Assembly (NCBI GenBank): GCA_029449245.1
Contig: JANATF010000005.1
Coordinates: forward strand, 930,001 to 994,000
DNA length: 64,000 nt
Source of the DNA: Mortierella alpina
Lineage: Eukaryota > Mortierellomycota > Mortierellomycetes > Mortierellales > Mortierellaceae
Direction: 5' to 3'
Part shown: positions 1-12,200 of the stretch, one piece after another
Layout: each line of letters opens with the position of its first letter
Position numbering within the stretch: the stretch's first letter is position 1
Notes under the pieces: generated by a model
The model's input: only the letters and a program-made list of their open reading frames with translations
Database searches by the model: none
Told to the model about the DNA's origin: nothing
Made by a program: the position numbers and the translations under genes

Positions 1-26
1 GAGGCACCAAGGTTCTATCCCAAAAA

Positions 27-332
27 ATGCTTACTTGTTTATATGTCCCGGTCGAAGGAGAGATTGAGGTCGTCCCCTACATCCCCTATATATCTACAAT
101 TTTCGAGACATTTCTTGGTGCCCATTATGAGGGGATCGCTATTTCGAACCCCAAGTACCGCCTGTCTGGTTTTATCCGAAGTTCCAATTTTTCTGACAAG
201 AAGAACGTGAGATGTAGTCGCATCTATCGCGCCGATATCAGAGGCCCAGTCATAATTATGAATGAAAGCAAATATGAGGATGGAGAAGAGCTATTGTCCT
301 TGACAGAGAAGGATATTCCCAACATCTTCAAG
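27..332 (+). CDS. Exon-like open segment of unknown function
   Basis: About 100 open codons ending at a good 5' splice consensus (AAG followed by GTATGAG at 333). I do not recognise the product, which is mixed hydrophobic/charged with no motif I can name. No partner exon is convincing: a 25-nt poly-A run follows at 481-505 and only short, compositionally odd frames occur to about 1030. It may be an internal exon of a gene starting before the window, or decayed DNA next to an A-tailed insertion. Weakly supported. Confidence 0.18.
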
Positions 333-1450
333 GTATGAGCCAGCCATCGACTTGGCACAATCCCTTTGTACTGTATATGCCTCTCCCTGGACCAGAGAGA
401 CCAAGTTCGGGATATTGTACCCCTCCCATAATAAGGTATTCGACCGTCCTGCGCGTAGGGTTTAGCAGATTGAGCTTTACAAAAAAAAAAAAAAAAAAAA
501 AAAAATCAATTCAGAGGCACCGTGCAATAGTACAGATCCGTTACACCAAGTACTATGCCTCCAAGAGTGTAACAGGAGTTGAGGGCGCATCGTTAGAGAC
601 CAGAACAAGGATAACGCCAAGCCGTAAGAGACTGGAACGCGACCTTGCTCGGACCCTCACAGACATAGATAAATAGACGCTGCCTTCCTCTGCAAGGACC
701 AGACTTTGCCTACCTTATTAAATATCATATAAGCCCACATCCCCTGACCTCCTCTTGTTGCACACCGCAAATGTCGAACATACGCTGGGTAATGTAAAAG
801 TCGCTGGAGACAGAGATATAATTGAATCCTACGCGAAAAATTACAGGTATCTCATTAACCCTATCGATGAACACGACGGTATCAATACCTTTCTGCTTGG
901 AACCGGAGGAGATAAAGGGTCATTTACAGTGGCCGACAGTTCATGCCAGTGTATCGTTTCCTATTGTTCATCACGTAGCATCCGCTACTTCTTCCAGCGA
1001 AGACTTAGGTTTTGAAATGGGAACTCTATAAGAACAATAAGCTATTTAAAAAAATCCATGGAGCAGCGGCTCCAACGCTCGCGAAGATATAATTGACCTG
1101 CTCACCCAAGAACACCTTGAGGGGCTAGCTAGCTAGCTATACGGGCTGGCGCTCGATGGCTGGAGTCGGGGGAAAGAAATACACGATACTTTTTCAATAC
1201 CCTGCGCCAACGAGCACAAACGAGCACCATCTTGGAATTGATGCATCTCCCCACGGGCTCTATGAACTGTCATCCTCGCACCCAGGATAGGGACTGCATA
1301 GATAGCCATCTTCTTTGTATGGGTGGCATGACGGAGAGAAGAGATGCGTTGGCAAAATGCGCTCACGGTCTCAAGCTGATGAGTATTTCGAATTTTGACT
1401 GTGAGCGGAATTGCAAAAATACAGTTGCCAGAAACCTGGGCAAAAGATAC
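333..1450. other. Gene-poor stretch with poly-A tract
   Basis: No convincing gene. It holds a pure A25 run (481-505) and short open frames (near 755-1031) without splice or domain support. The 8-mer gaggcacc occurs at 1-8 and again at 514-521, just after the poly-A, which hints at an A-tailed insertion beginning at the window edge, but 8 bases are too few to be firm. Confidence 0.3.
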
Positions 1451-1521
1451 TGCGTGGTCCGGGAATCGAACCCGGGTCTACCGCGTGGCAGGCGGTAATT
1501 ATACCACTAAACCAACCACGC
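1451..1521 (-). tRNA. tRNA-Gly (anticodon GCC)
   Basis: Read on the minus strand this is a complete 71-nt tRNA. The acceptor stem GCGTGGT (1521-1515) pairs with ACCACGC (1458-1452), with discriminator A at 1451. The D arm has GTTTAGTGGTATAA, the anticodon loop is CTGCCAC with anticodon GCC, and the T arm carries GGGTTCGATTCCC. There is no intron, and CCA is not encoded, as usual in eukaryotes. A TTTT run a few bases past the 3' end fits an RNA polymerase III terminator. The A-box and B-box are the internal D-arm and T-arm sequences. Confidence 0.97.
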
Positions 1522-1664
1522 ATCTGGTTAATGCAAATTTTAGACAGTCAATAACTCGTGAACAGATATCAGTCAATTAGAGAGGGTTGGTGAGGCCAGC
1601 AGTCAATTACGAGGGGCTTGGGTTGGCGGGAGGGTCGCTTTTTTTTTTTTTTTGTGGTTTTGAA

Positions 1665-2306
1665 CCTCCCTCACAGGCAGCTGCACTGGCACGCATTGAT
1701 GGCTGGGGTCAGACTGCAACGGTCAAATACAACAAAGCGCACGAGGAGACGCAGGTCGAGTGGGCCTGTCCATCTTCGAGCAACAATATCCAAGGGCTGT
1801 CGAGCATTATCGGCGCTCGCGAGGTGCTTTTGGGCGAAGGTGTACCAGACTGCCATCCGGATCCCAAATGGACGGTCGCGGACCTCTACCGAGGGATTAC
1901 CCCTATTAGCCTCATTCAGGAGTGGGGCAACCTCTTTGCCACCCCAAAATCAATCGCGCAATCCGTCATCCACAAGTTCGTTGGGTACCTGGCCGAGCAG
2001 GCCACCGAGCTGATATGGAAGCCCCGATGTAAAGCCACCATTGCATGGGAACGAGAGCAAGGCATCACACCAGCCCAGAAGAGGGCCGTCTATCACGGAC
2101 CCAGAGGCGACTGGAGCGCAGGGTACGGGTTCAAGTTCAGTATGGATCACTGCCCGTGCAGCCATTTGCTCGTCGACCACCATAACGGCCAATGCCCAGG
2201 CCCAGTCCGTGACCCACTCGCAGCGGACCACACACTTTTGGAGTGCTGGCTGGGAAAGCAGCACAGGACCACCATGGAGGGAGTAGGGAAGATACCCTTT
2301 TTATAA
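1665..2306 (+). pseudogene. Probable C-terminal remnant of a non-LTR retrotransposon protein
   Basis: An open frame of about 210 codons beyond a T-run. Its middle has a helical segment ending in LIWKPRCKATIAWE followed by a Cys/His cluster (CPCSH, then HH and C). This resembles the tail after the reverse transcriptase / RNase H region in fungal LINE proteins; I recall that pattern and cannot search for it. No catalytic YxDD block is present, so at best this is a 5'-truncated copy. About 200 bp downstream on the same strand is an A-rich tail (2502-2525), as expected for a LINE 3' end. It could instead be an unrelated host fragment. Confidence 0.4.
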
Positions 2307-2530
2307 CAGCAACCTTCGTCCGTTAGACACGCTGATGAGGCGTGGCAATAGTCGCGCGGGCCTGAGGGGTTGGAACCCAGGGAACGTGACTTGTCTTATG
2401 ATGACTAGGACTCGATCCAAGGAGGATGGAATGGATGGTAGATCTTTGCCAGGTAGTTCTTAAGATTCGTAGCGTCATTCGACTTGAGAGGCATATTGTT
2501 ATAAAAAAAATAAAAAAAAAAAAAAGGCAT

Positions 2531-2886
2531 GCAAGGCGGGCCGTGGACCCTCGGATGTACGTAGTACAAGGGTAAGCGCTTGTGCCCGCTATATGGCATG
2601 AACGAGTACTTGGGCAATCTCCCAGAAGTACAAGGTGCAGCTGTGGAGAAGGCCTGAGTTCTCGATCACAGGTGATGAGCCTGTCGACGGTCCCGGTGGG
2701 GCTAACAGAGACTACCAAACCACTAGGAGGGACAAGGATTGGCAAGACTGGGCAACGCTGTAGTAGCTTATACCGCTGGAGGGTCGCTATAATGGCGCAT
2801 GAGCCATAGAAGGTTCAACCGAGTATTCGCTACGTTAGGTCTGGTTAGAAATAAAAAAAAAAAAAAAAGCAAGGCGGGCCGTGGAC
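2531..2886 (+). mobile_element. 320-bp A-tailed insertion flanked by 18-bp direct repeats
   Basis: The sequence gcaaggcgggccgtggac occurs exactly at 2531-2548 and at 2869-2886. Between the copies lie 320 bp ending in about 16 As (2853-2868). An A tail immediately 5' of the second repeat is the signature of target-primed reverse transcription, so this looks like a retroposed sequence (SINE, truncated LINE or processed transcript) with its target-site duplication. I see no clear pol III A/B boxes and no recognisable protein. It lies just after the A-rich tail of the probable LINE remnant. Confidence 0.6.
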
Positions 2887-3540
2887 GAACGGCGACACGC
2901 GTGCCGTCAACGTGGGGAAGAACGCAGACGTCCATGCCCTAATACTTACAACATCACACCCATTGCTTGCGGAGTTCTGCACAACTGCGGCAGCCGAGGA
3001 GATGCTGAGACTCGCCGTTGCTACGGTTGGTCCTGCGTGCATGTCTCTAGGACGCACGCGGCGTGGAAGGTTTCGGGGAACATTGGTTGACGACAGCAAG
3101 CCAAGGACACTTTCGTCGGATGGCGCATTGATCAAGAGCGGCACGGCCGAGATTGCCATGGGCTTTGTCGCGAATCTATTGCAACCCGAACTACTCACCG
3201 TGAAGGGAAGGGAAGAACAGACGGATACGCCTCCTCTGCGAAGGCAGAATTATGGGTCTCCTTGCGGCCATTCTTTCGGCAGCTAGACAATCAGTCCGTG
3301 GTGGAGCAGTTTCAGCAGCTGGTCGAGAACAGGCGGGACGTATTCTCTTTGGTCTCTCTCGGTGCCTGGATTTTGCCTAGAGGCTCAAGGTCAACGCGTG
3401 AGCTAACACGTCCGACGATGTACTTCGTGCTCTTCAACGCGTTTAGTCTGATGGCAGCAGCCTGAGAGCAGTCTTAATCAAGAGGGCCTTTATGAACGCT
3501 TGCCAGTTGATGATGTGTTGATCGTTGTGCATTTTATGCG
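2887..3540 (+). other. Unassigned region with one unknown open frame (2912-3286)
   Basis: The frame at 2912-3286 encodes about 124 residues of ordinary composition, helix-rich and alanine-rich near the start, then changes frame. A second frame continues with an alanine/serine-rich stretch to about 3375. I do not recognise either. No clear splice sites join them, and the start falls inside sequence flanking a retroposed insertion. A decayed gene or an exapted fragment is possible. The last 80 bp are 3' flank of the kinase gene. Confidence 0.2.
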
Positions 3541-6117
3541 CTATGAATGTGCAATCACTTCGCCTTCCTCATTATCGGCACTGTTGCGTCGCCTTTTGAC
3601 AGCCCTCTCAGACCCATAGTCCTCAAGTCCATCTGCAGGATCAAGCTCCTTCCATTTGTCAGACTTGCTCCCAGCAGCCTCATCCTGATCCTCATCGCCT
3701 CCAAGATCATCGGAACGATAATTCTTTTCCTCTCCACTCTCCCATGGAGCAGCTCCTCCCTCACTCTCAGCGGCACTGAATCCTCGATATGGCTGACTCT
3801 CGTGAGTGTCCCCAAACCCACCAAATCCTTCTTCATCGTCCTCCTCATCGTTGGCTTCCCTTTCACGTAACTGCTGCATTTCCTCCACAATACGAGGGAC
3901 ATCAATTATACATTGGTCCAAATACTCATGGCTTTGCTGCTCCTCCTGTCCTGCCTTGCGGTCCCCAGACTCATCAAGCGCGACTGTTTGGTCCACAAGC
4001 TTAGAAAAGGCTCTAGTCCGCTCAAGATACCGATTATTGACGCCTAAAGCTTCTCGCGCCGAGGGCCGTGCAGCGCCAGAGTAGACGACCATTTTCTCAA
4101 TCAGGCTTATGGCTGTAGCCGATGCACGTCCAGGTTTAGCACCGCTATTTGGATCCTGCAAAGTATGATGTCCTTCTGTACCCAAGTCGGAGAGAAGAAT
4201 GCTCGATATTGGCGTGACCTCTAGTGCTTTAAAAACCAGCTTTCCTGAATCAGGCATTGATGGATATTCCTATGCATGTTTCAGTCTCTTGTTAATCACG
4301 GCATTATTTTTTTCAGTAAGCTGCGTCTTATTGTACATGATGATGCATCAAAATTACTTACTGGCCAGTTCTCTTCGGAGGGTGTTCCTAGAACCCTGAC
4401 GATGGCGCAGATCTGACCAATGTCGGAATCTGCCTCAAAGAGTGCCCTACCAAGATACATCTCTGTAAAGATCACTCCCGCGGACCAAATATCGATTGCG
4501 CTAGTGTAACTTGTCGATGAAAACAAAAGCTCCGGAGCGCGATATGCTCTACATTGCCGGACAGTAATAAAAAAATGAGAATTGATAAAATGGAGAATTC
4601 CAGGCTTTCAGTCATCGCCACCTTGTACGATGGGGCTTATCAGTTACCTGGTTCCGACCTCGAATGTTAACCCAGGCGTTTCATATCGTCCGTCGTCGTT
4701 CTCCTTGCCAACATGTGCACTTTGACCATCTCTACGATTGACTTCATGGCCAATCACCACTGACGCACTCTGTTCCGACTCTATTTTGCTCCGGTAGAAC
4801 GTGGCACATCCAAAGTCGGAAATCATGCACTGGACAATCCCTTGCCCTGTAATACTGGTCTCCGACTCGATAGACACCAGAATGTTCCCAGACGAAATAT
4901 CCCTATGAATAAGTCCGACCTCGTTATGCATCCATGCCAGACCCTCGAGAATCTGACGCATACACGCCTCAACGAGTAGCGGTCTAGTCTTGGTCCATCC
5001 GACACGAATAAGATCCCGAACTGTGATAGGAACGTAGGGAAAAATGATCCCGCCTACTCTCGGTTGGCGTGAAAAGACGCGGTTCCAATACCGCGCAGCA
5101 GCCTCCGGGGTCAAGGCGTTAGGATCCTCTTCCGAGCCTTCGTCATAGGAATAATCATCATCAGATTCAAAACTGCTATCAGAGCGTGCATAGCGGAACA
5201 CGGGAGGCGACTTTGACCAATTTGGCGGCGCCAGCGGGTTGGAATTTCGCAAAGACGGGGGTCCGAATGGTGGCGGCGCGGACTCTTGATCGTCCTGGAA
5301 CAGACTTCCTCCTAAACTGCGTCTTATTAGCGGTTCCTCTTGGCTCTCGCTCCCTAAGACGCTGGTCCCATCCAATTTTGAAAGCTGCTGCTCAGATGTG
5401 TCTGTTCTTACTGCCGTCGTGACCTGCTCATGTTTGTTGGCGTGCCTGTATGGATTCAAGAGTGGTTGTCCTGTAAAGCCAAGGAATGGAATGATCTGGC
5501 CGATGGGGTAAGCGGTAGTGAGAAAAGTGCCATGAAAGAGTTGAGTATTGCTCTTATTAAGAATCTCTAGAAAAACAGGTGCACTGTACATTGGGATGGC
5601 CCTGGGCTGCTTTAAGCGCGCGGATCTCGCGTCGTGCTTTGATTCCAAACCTGATCCCTTGTGGCGAGGTGGTGCGCCCCATGTACGGCCAAACGCTCCG
5701 CGGTGCAGATTTTGTCTCTATTAGAGCAGGTGGCTCAACTGGTAGCATGGGTTCATGATTACCGTTGCCATCCAAGCTCGAGCTATCGGAGGTCTCGTCC
5801 TCACTACTGCTGCTCCACCCGCTGCGAGCACTAGTCGTTTTGGCGTGCTTGGGTCGAATATGCCTATAGTCATTCAGATATTTGATTGCCACGAGGCTCG
5901 AGAGTCGAGTAGTTGCTGCTTCAGAGGTTGCATTGTTGTTGAGTTTCGTGTCTCCTGCTGCTGTTGATATCGCTGCTATTGGTCGTGGTTGTCGTGCGGT
6001 GGTATTATGTAGACGCTGATTGCTATCGTGGGGATGAGGAACTACACGAGCCTTTGTAATCTTGTCTCCGGTGTACGGGTTCTCATGCAGAACCTCTAGC
6101 AAACTGAGCATCAGCAT
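3541..6117 (-). CDS. CDK20/Csk1-like protein kinase, frame interrupted near 5590
   Basis: Three exons (6117-4648, 4548-4362, 4269-3541). The two introns have good borders and rebuild the activation-segment join GTR-AYRAPELL and the subdomain XI join NWP-EYPSMPD, both typical of CDK-activating-kinase-like kinases. Visible elements are VAIK (Lys79), a charged insert, REIRALKAAQGHPNV (helix C), then HRDISSGN, DFG and APE, followed by an acidic tail with a basic RRR patch. Oddities: no glycine-rich loop precedes VAIK; the catalytic loop lacks the usual Lys after HRD; and between HPNV and FLEILNKS the frame moves by one base at a T5 run near 5564-5568, which no plausible intron explains. The ATG at 6117 follows an in-frame stop. 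It lies 155 bp downstream of the NACHT-WD40 gene on the same strand. A sequencing indel, pseudogene or pseudokinase are all possible. Confidence 0.7.
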
Positions 6118-6272
6118 CCTGAGGATCTAAGCGTGTGTTTCGGGGCTGAACTGCAGGTCAATGCGAATGAAATGCAAGTAAAGGGTCCAACTTCCAGGTG
6201 TCCCAAAAGCAGTCAGCATCGCAATTTCGCGTTCAAAAAAAGTGTAATGATATTGAGTATACTGTGCAATGG

Positions 6273-9200
6273 CTAAGTTACAGAGAGTTCCTCCCGGTTC
6301 ATATGTTGATGAAGCTGAGAGAACTCCATCGGCTCCTGGGGTGGGCTGGGTAGAGAGTCATTGACACTGGAGGAAACATCAGGCTCCCTTCGGCTTCCCA
6401 CCTTCATCTGGGCTACGGCGGTCTGTATCGCCACAAGTTTCTTAGAGGCCGTGCGAAGCTTCATCGCCTGTGTTATCTTCTGCTGCTGCTCTACCACACC
6501 CGACGATGTGCCCTTGGCACCGCGCTGCTCCATCAGCTTCATGTTGATGTCTGTAAGGCCCAGAGTCCTTCCAAATTTGGCGCCAGATACCACCAACCGA
6601 TCGTGCGTGGAGCTCCAATGCAGTTGCACTTGTGGTGTGCTTTCAGTCCTCCTCACGCTCCAGACTCGAACAGACTTGTCATCACTACCCGCTGCAAGAA
6701 AGCTCTCGATGTCATTCTTGTCAAGACCACTCTTGTCGAGACCATTCTTGTCGTGGCAGTCCTTGTCGTGGCAGTCCTTGGCGTGGCAGTCCTTGTCGCG
6801 GCAAGTCTTGTCGTGACCATTCTTGTTGAGGTCATTCTTGACCCACGCAATGGTCCTGATCGGTGATTGGAATACCTTGACGGTGGTTAGCAGCTTACCC
6901 GAACCAACATGCCAAAGCTTTACGCTGAAGTCAAGACTGGCTGTGGCAATCTCCAGACCGCTCGGAGAAAAGACTACGCTCCTGACACGGTCCGTATGGT
7001 CTTTCAGCTCAATGGAATGGTCAGAGCGAGCCTCCCAGATACGGGCTGTCTTGTCATTGCTGCCCGTAGCGATCCACTTTCCATCAGGCGAATAAACCAC
7101 ACTGGTGACCATGCTAGTGTGTCCGACTAAGCGCTTGATAACCTCGCCGCTGTCAGCGTGCCAGAGAATCACTGTCTTGTCCAAGCTGCCAGATGCGATT
7201 TGCGTGCCGCAAGGAGAATACGCCACATCCGTAACGCCGGCGAAATGCCCTACAAGCCTGTGCCGTTCGGTACCCAGTTCCGCGTCCCAGAGACACACTG
7301 TCCAGTCATCGCTTCCAGAGGCGACCTCATTGCCGTTCGGGGAGTAAACTACGCTTGTGACGCAGTCGTCATGACCAACGAGCTTGCGAACGACTTTTGT
7401 TTCCAAGTTCCAGATATACACGCACTTGTCGTCACTGCCTAACAAAATATGGTCACCGCTTGGCGAATATACAGCCCTCTCAATCCTCCCAACTTTGAAA
7501 TCCGCCATTGGGCTGAGGTTGCTGGTCGTGGTTTGGTTGACATGGTCACCGTAGGTTTTGATGGGCACGCCGGTCTTCGCATTCCAGAGCCGCAATGTCT
7601 TGTCGAGTCCGCCCGAGGCGAGTGTGCATCCCTTAGGCGAATACGTTACACTGTTGACACGGTCAGTATGGCCGCTTGACGTCTCAACTGACACGCCAGT
7701 CTGGGAATCCCAAAGCCTGACAGTCTTGTCGAGACTTGCTGTGGCGATCTGGTGGCCGTTTGGTGCGTAGACTATGCTCATGATGTTGTTGACGTGGCCA
7801 GTTAGGGTCGGTCCTGGCGCACCTGATTGCGTATCCCAAAGTCGTACTGTCTTGTCGTAGCAGCTTGAGGCGATTTGATGTCCGCTAGGAGAGTAGACGA
7901 CACTGGTAATGCTATCTGTGTGACCAGATAGTAGATGGAGTTCTGTTCCCATCTTTGGATCCCAAAGCTGCACCTGACGGCCGCTGCCTGCAGCAATCTG
8001 GAGACCGTTGGGAGAATATGCCACGCTCGTCACCATGTCCGTATGCGACAGGGTTTGAATGGAGTTGCCACTTGTGCTGTCCCAGATCCGCACGGTTTTG
8101 TCGTAACTTGCCGAGGCGATATGTTTGCCATCGGGCGAATAGACGACGCTCTTGACACAGCTCGTATGTTGCGACAGGGTGTGTATGGGACTACCATCCT
8201 GCGCGCTCCAGATCCACACCGTATTGTCATAGCTTCCGGACGCGACATGGTCGCCTGAGGGAGAAAACACCACGCTCATAACTATGTTGGTATGTCCACG
8301 GAGGATGGGTCCCGGTTGCAAAATTTTGCCGTTCCAGAGCCGCACTGTTTTGTCACTACTGCAGGACGCGATCAGATCGCCTTTTGGTGAATACACCACG
8401 CACTCTACTCGACCAGTGTGACCACGAAAGTCGATAATAGAAGAGCTCTCAAGTGGATCCCATAGTCGAACGGTCCTGTCATCACTGCCAGAGGCGATCT
8501 GTTTGCCATCGGGCGAATAGACGACAATGACGACCATGTCTTCATGACCTTGCAGAGTGCGCAACTCCTTCCAGTTCTTGGTGTCATGCAGCTTGATCTC
8601 ATTGCTGCAAAGGCCCACGGCACAGACTTCCCCATCTGGAGAATAGACGCAGCACTGGACTGCGCTGCGCTGCACGAGATAAGGCGATTCACCGAACGTT
8701 GCACCCTCCATGTTGGCCCCACTCAAGTCAGCGTCTCGCAGCCTTTTGAACACAAAATAAAATCATCAAGTCAGAGTTTGTTAGAGGAACCAGGTACGTA
8801 TGAACCAACAAACAAATGAAGTTATTCCGGGGAGTTCGTTATTACCATATATTCCTGAGGTTCACGTTTCTCAGATCAGCCTTTTGCAGCTGGGCGTTGT
8901 CGAACTCCCCTCCGCTGAGATCAGCTCCTCGGATTTTGATTTCCCTCAGATCTGCACCATTGAAATGATGTCCAGACCTAACCAAAATGGTGATCGCGTT
9001 TGCTGCTGCTCTGTGGGCCTTTGGGATTTTTTTGGAGAGCTCGATCAACGTGAGCAGTTGCTTCTTAAACAGAGATTCTTGTTGGACGCGCTCCACCAGA
9101 AAGAGTAGAATAGACGGTTCCAACGCAAGGTTCCTCCATGACAGAGGATGGTCGCGGATATTGGTCTGCTGAATTTCATTGAGTTCTTTCTCGGCCATCG

Positions 9201-12200
9201 AGCCCTCCTCACAGCTGGAAATCGAGACCTCACTTGAACGGCGTTGAAGGGCCTTGGGCAAATCCGGACGCAAGGCGTTTCTTTCCTGCGGGTCAAAGAC
9301 TGCAAGAGCAAAGCAGTACTCCAGCAGCGATCGATGGATGAACCGGTACTGATTGCCGCTCCGGGCTAGAGGGCAGGCCTCCCGCAGGATGCGCATCTCG
9401 TCCTCTCGCTTGAAGAATGCAGCCTTCCACGTCTTCTCGTCCCTGAAGCGCAAGTACTCGATTACTGGCTGTCCGGATTGCTCCCTGTAGATCGCTGCTG
9501 CCAGTCTCTTGAGGAAATTGATGCCGTTTTGAGCTAAACCCTCGAAGACTAAAGTGTCAAAGGCTGCCTTGTCCTGCTGACTTAATTCTTTCCCGCGCAC
9601 ACGTTTCTTCTCACGCTCCAGCCAGTGCTCCAAAAAGTGATCATAGAGTCGCACGCGTGTGATGCTGGTCCGAGAAAGCTCCTTCAAATGATGTACATCT
9701 ACGACTCGGGGCAGTACCTCCAGGGACAACTTCAGGAGAAATGGGTTCTTGACCAAGTCCATCAGGTTGGGAACCGTCTGAAGAGCCTCCATGTACTCCT
9801 TTGTGCGCCACTCCGCTGCGTCAAAGGACACAAAGGACTCCTTTCCTACATACCTCTCGACGTAGGTTGTTATGTTGTCTTTGGTGAAGGGGGCAATCTC
9901 CACTTCCTTGAAATCGGCGGCAGGAACATTGATGTCAGCTGGAGTATCGGCGGCTGTGTTGGAATTCTGGCCGGCGGTCAATGATGCATCATTTCTCTTG
10001 CGCGGCGGGGGCTGAAAGAATTCTTGATATTTGCTGCCAAGGTACTCACTGCGACAACTGATCACCATCTTGGCAGTCCATTGTGTCGTAGTATTTGGAT
10101 CGATAGTCAGCTCGTTGGTCTCATACAAATTCTTGGTCTGCTGGCTCTCGTCGTATCCATCACAGATCAGGGTGAACTTGTTGCTTTTCTTCATCTCTCG
10201 GATCTGAGACTCTGTGAAGTCGTTTCTGAGAAGGTGTTTGGCAATCAAGTCCTGATGTGGTCGGTCGATCGCAGGCAAGTTGATGTGGAGCGGGATCCAG
10301 CCATTATCCTCATAGCGCTCCCATAGCTTTTGCTCCAATGCCTCGTTGAAGGTGGTCTTGCCAGCACCTGAATCGCCCAACAACAACAGCACTCGTCCAT
10401 TCTGTTCTAGAAATTCCACGACCGAGTCCATCAAAGACTTATTGGCATCACCAGGGAAAAGTAGGCTGGCCTTGGCAGAGGGCTCGATATAGAAATCAAT
10501 GGTTTTCGATTTAGCTTGTCGTCGCTTCCTCAGCACCTCCAGGTCCTTTTTGACGTCTGGCACGTTCTGCACACGCTGAAGCAGCGTCATCAATTTGTGA
10601 GACGGGTCGTTTGGCTTGAGTGAAAAGGGATAGGGATTATTTTTGAGGCATTTGTCGTAAAGTGCTCTTTTTGTTCCTTTGCTTTTCCTTCCGAGCTCTT
10701 TGATAAGAAGCTCAGCCTTTGCCTGCACCTGTTGCTCGTCGACGCTATCATGAGGGGTTTGATGGGTGCCGCGACCTCCTCTGGTGACACTGTCAATGTT
10801 TGTCGAGAGACATTCCGCAGCCAAGGTACTATTGTCGAGCGGCTGCTGCTGCTGCTTCAGCTTCAAAAGGATCGCGATAGTGAGCTGCTTGATGTGAAGA
10901 TGCCTATACCAGATGGAGTCGTTGCTGAAAATTTCGCCCAAAAAGTTAAGAGCACGTTCGCGAGCCTCATAGCACAAGAGTGGGTTGGCGGCAATGTCGC
11001 CGAGTCGCTGGCATAGGCCCCATTGAAACGAAGGATCGGCTTGATATTCACTGTTCAGGACACGTTGCTCGAATTTGGCCAAATCTCCATTTTGTATAAG
11101 GACGTCTGCCAACCGCAGTTCCTGATACCATGGCTGTCTCCCTTGGTAGCTGACTGCAGTTAGGAAACTCTCGCGAATGCTGTTTCCACCTTCGATCAGT
11201 GCGCTCGCGTTCTCGTAGGCGAGAAGTACCACCTCGACAATCTGCTCCGCGCTGGCTTGGAGGGTTTCCAGTTTCTCCAGAAATCCCGGGATGTCCATAG
11301 TGTAGACCGAGATCCCCAAACCGACTGCGGCTCCGACCACTTCTCCTCCCTGTCGCAGAATTTTTTTCCAGTGACTCTCGTCATCTGGAACGTTTTTCAG
11401 GGCTTGCAGGGCATAGGTAGCTTGGTACGCCAAATATGCATCAGTGCTGGTCTTCAGTAGTCCTTCCAGTAACTTGGACAGAGGCGTGTGCACATCATCC
11501 TGGTTCAAACCCCTGACCTTGGTATGTGTCATGGCATCGAGTACTCGAGAAATGGCCATAACAAGCGAATGTTGAAAGCTCTGTGTTTGTTTGTGGGTTT
11601 CCTGTAGACATTTGGTGAGGACCTGAAGGATTCTGACAAGGTCATCCGCTTGAAGATAGTCCTGGCCCGCGGCACATTGAATCAGTCGCGGTAGACCCTG
11701 AACCAAGGGTAGATCCAAGAGAGGACTCGATGTGATCTTGTCAATATAGGCACTGACTAGTGTGCGGTAGTGCTCTCGGCTAAGGATAGGTGCGAGGCAC
11801 GTCACTTCGGCGATTGTACTATCCTCCCTTAGTTTGTCGTTGATGAATTCTCTGGCGATTTGTGTCGCCAGTGATCGTAGGTGCTCTCTCTCGTGTGAGC
11901 TTATGGTGCTTGCCCACTGGCCTTCCTCAGACCTTTCAAACCCATCCGGGAAGAGCTTGCTCACCATCGTTGAACTATTTCCATCCGGCAAGAGCTTGGT
12001 CGTCATCGTTGAACTGTCTTGGATTTTGAGGACGCGAAGGCTGTAGACAAGCTGGGGTGTGTCGATGAGTTGCTCGTCCAGTTTTGGCAAGGCGGGATTT
12101 TGGACCTCTTTTCTTGAGATATCTGGAAAGTTCGAGGCTGGAGGACTTTGTACTACGGTCTCACGGCTTGTGTTCCCCGAGGTGCCGCAACAAAAAAACT

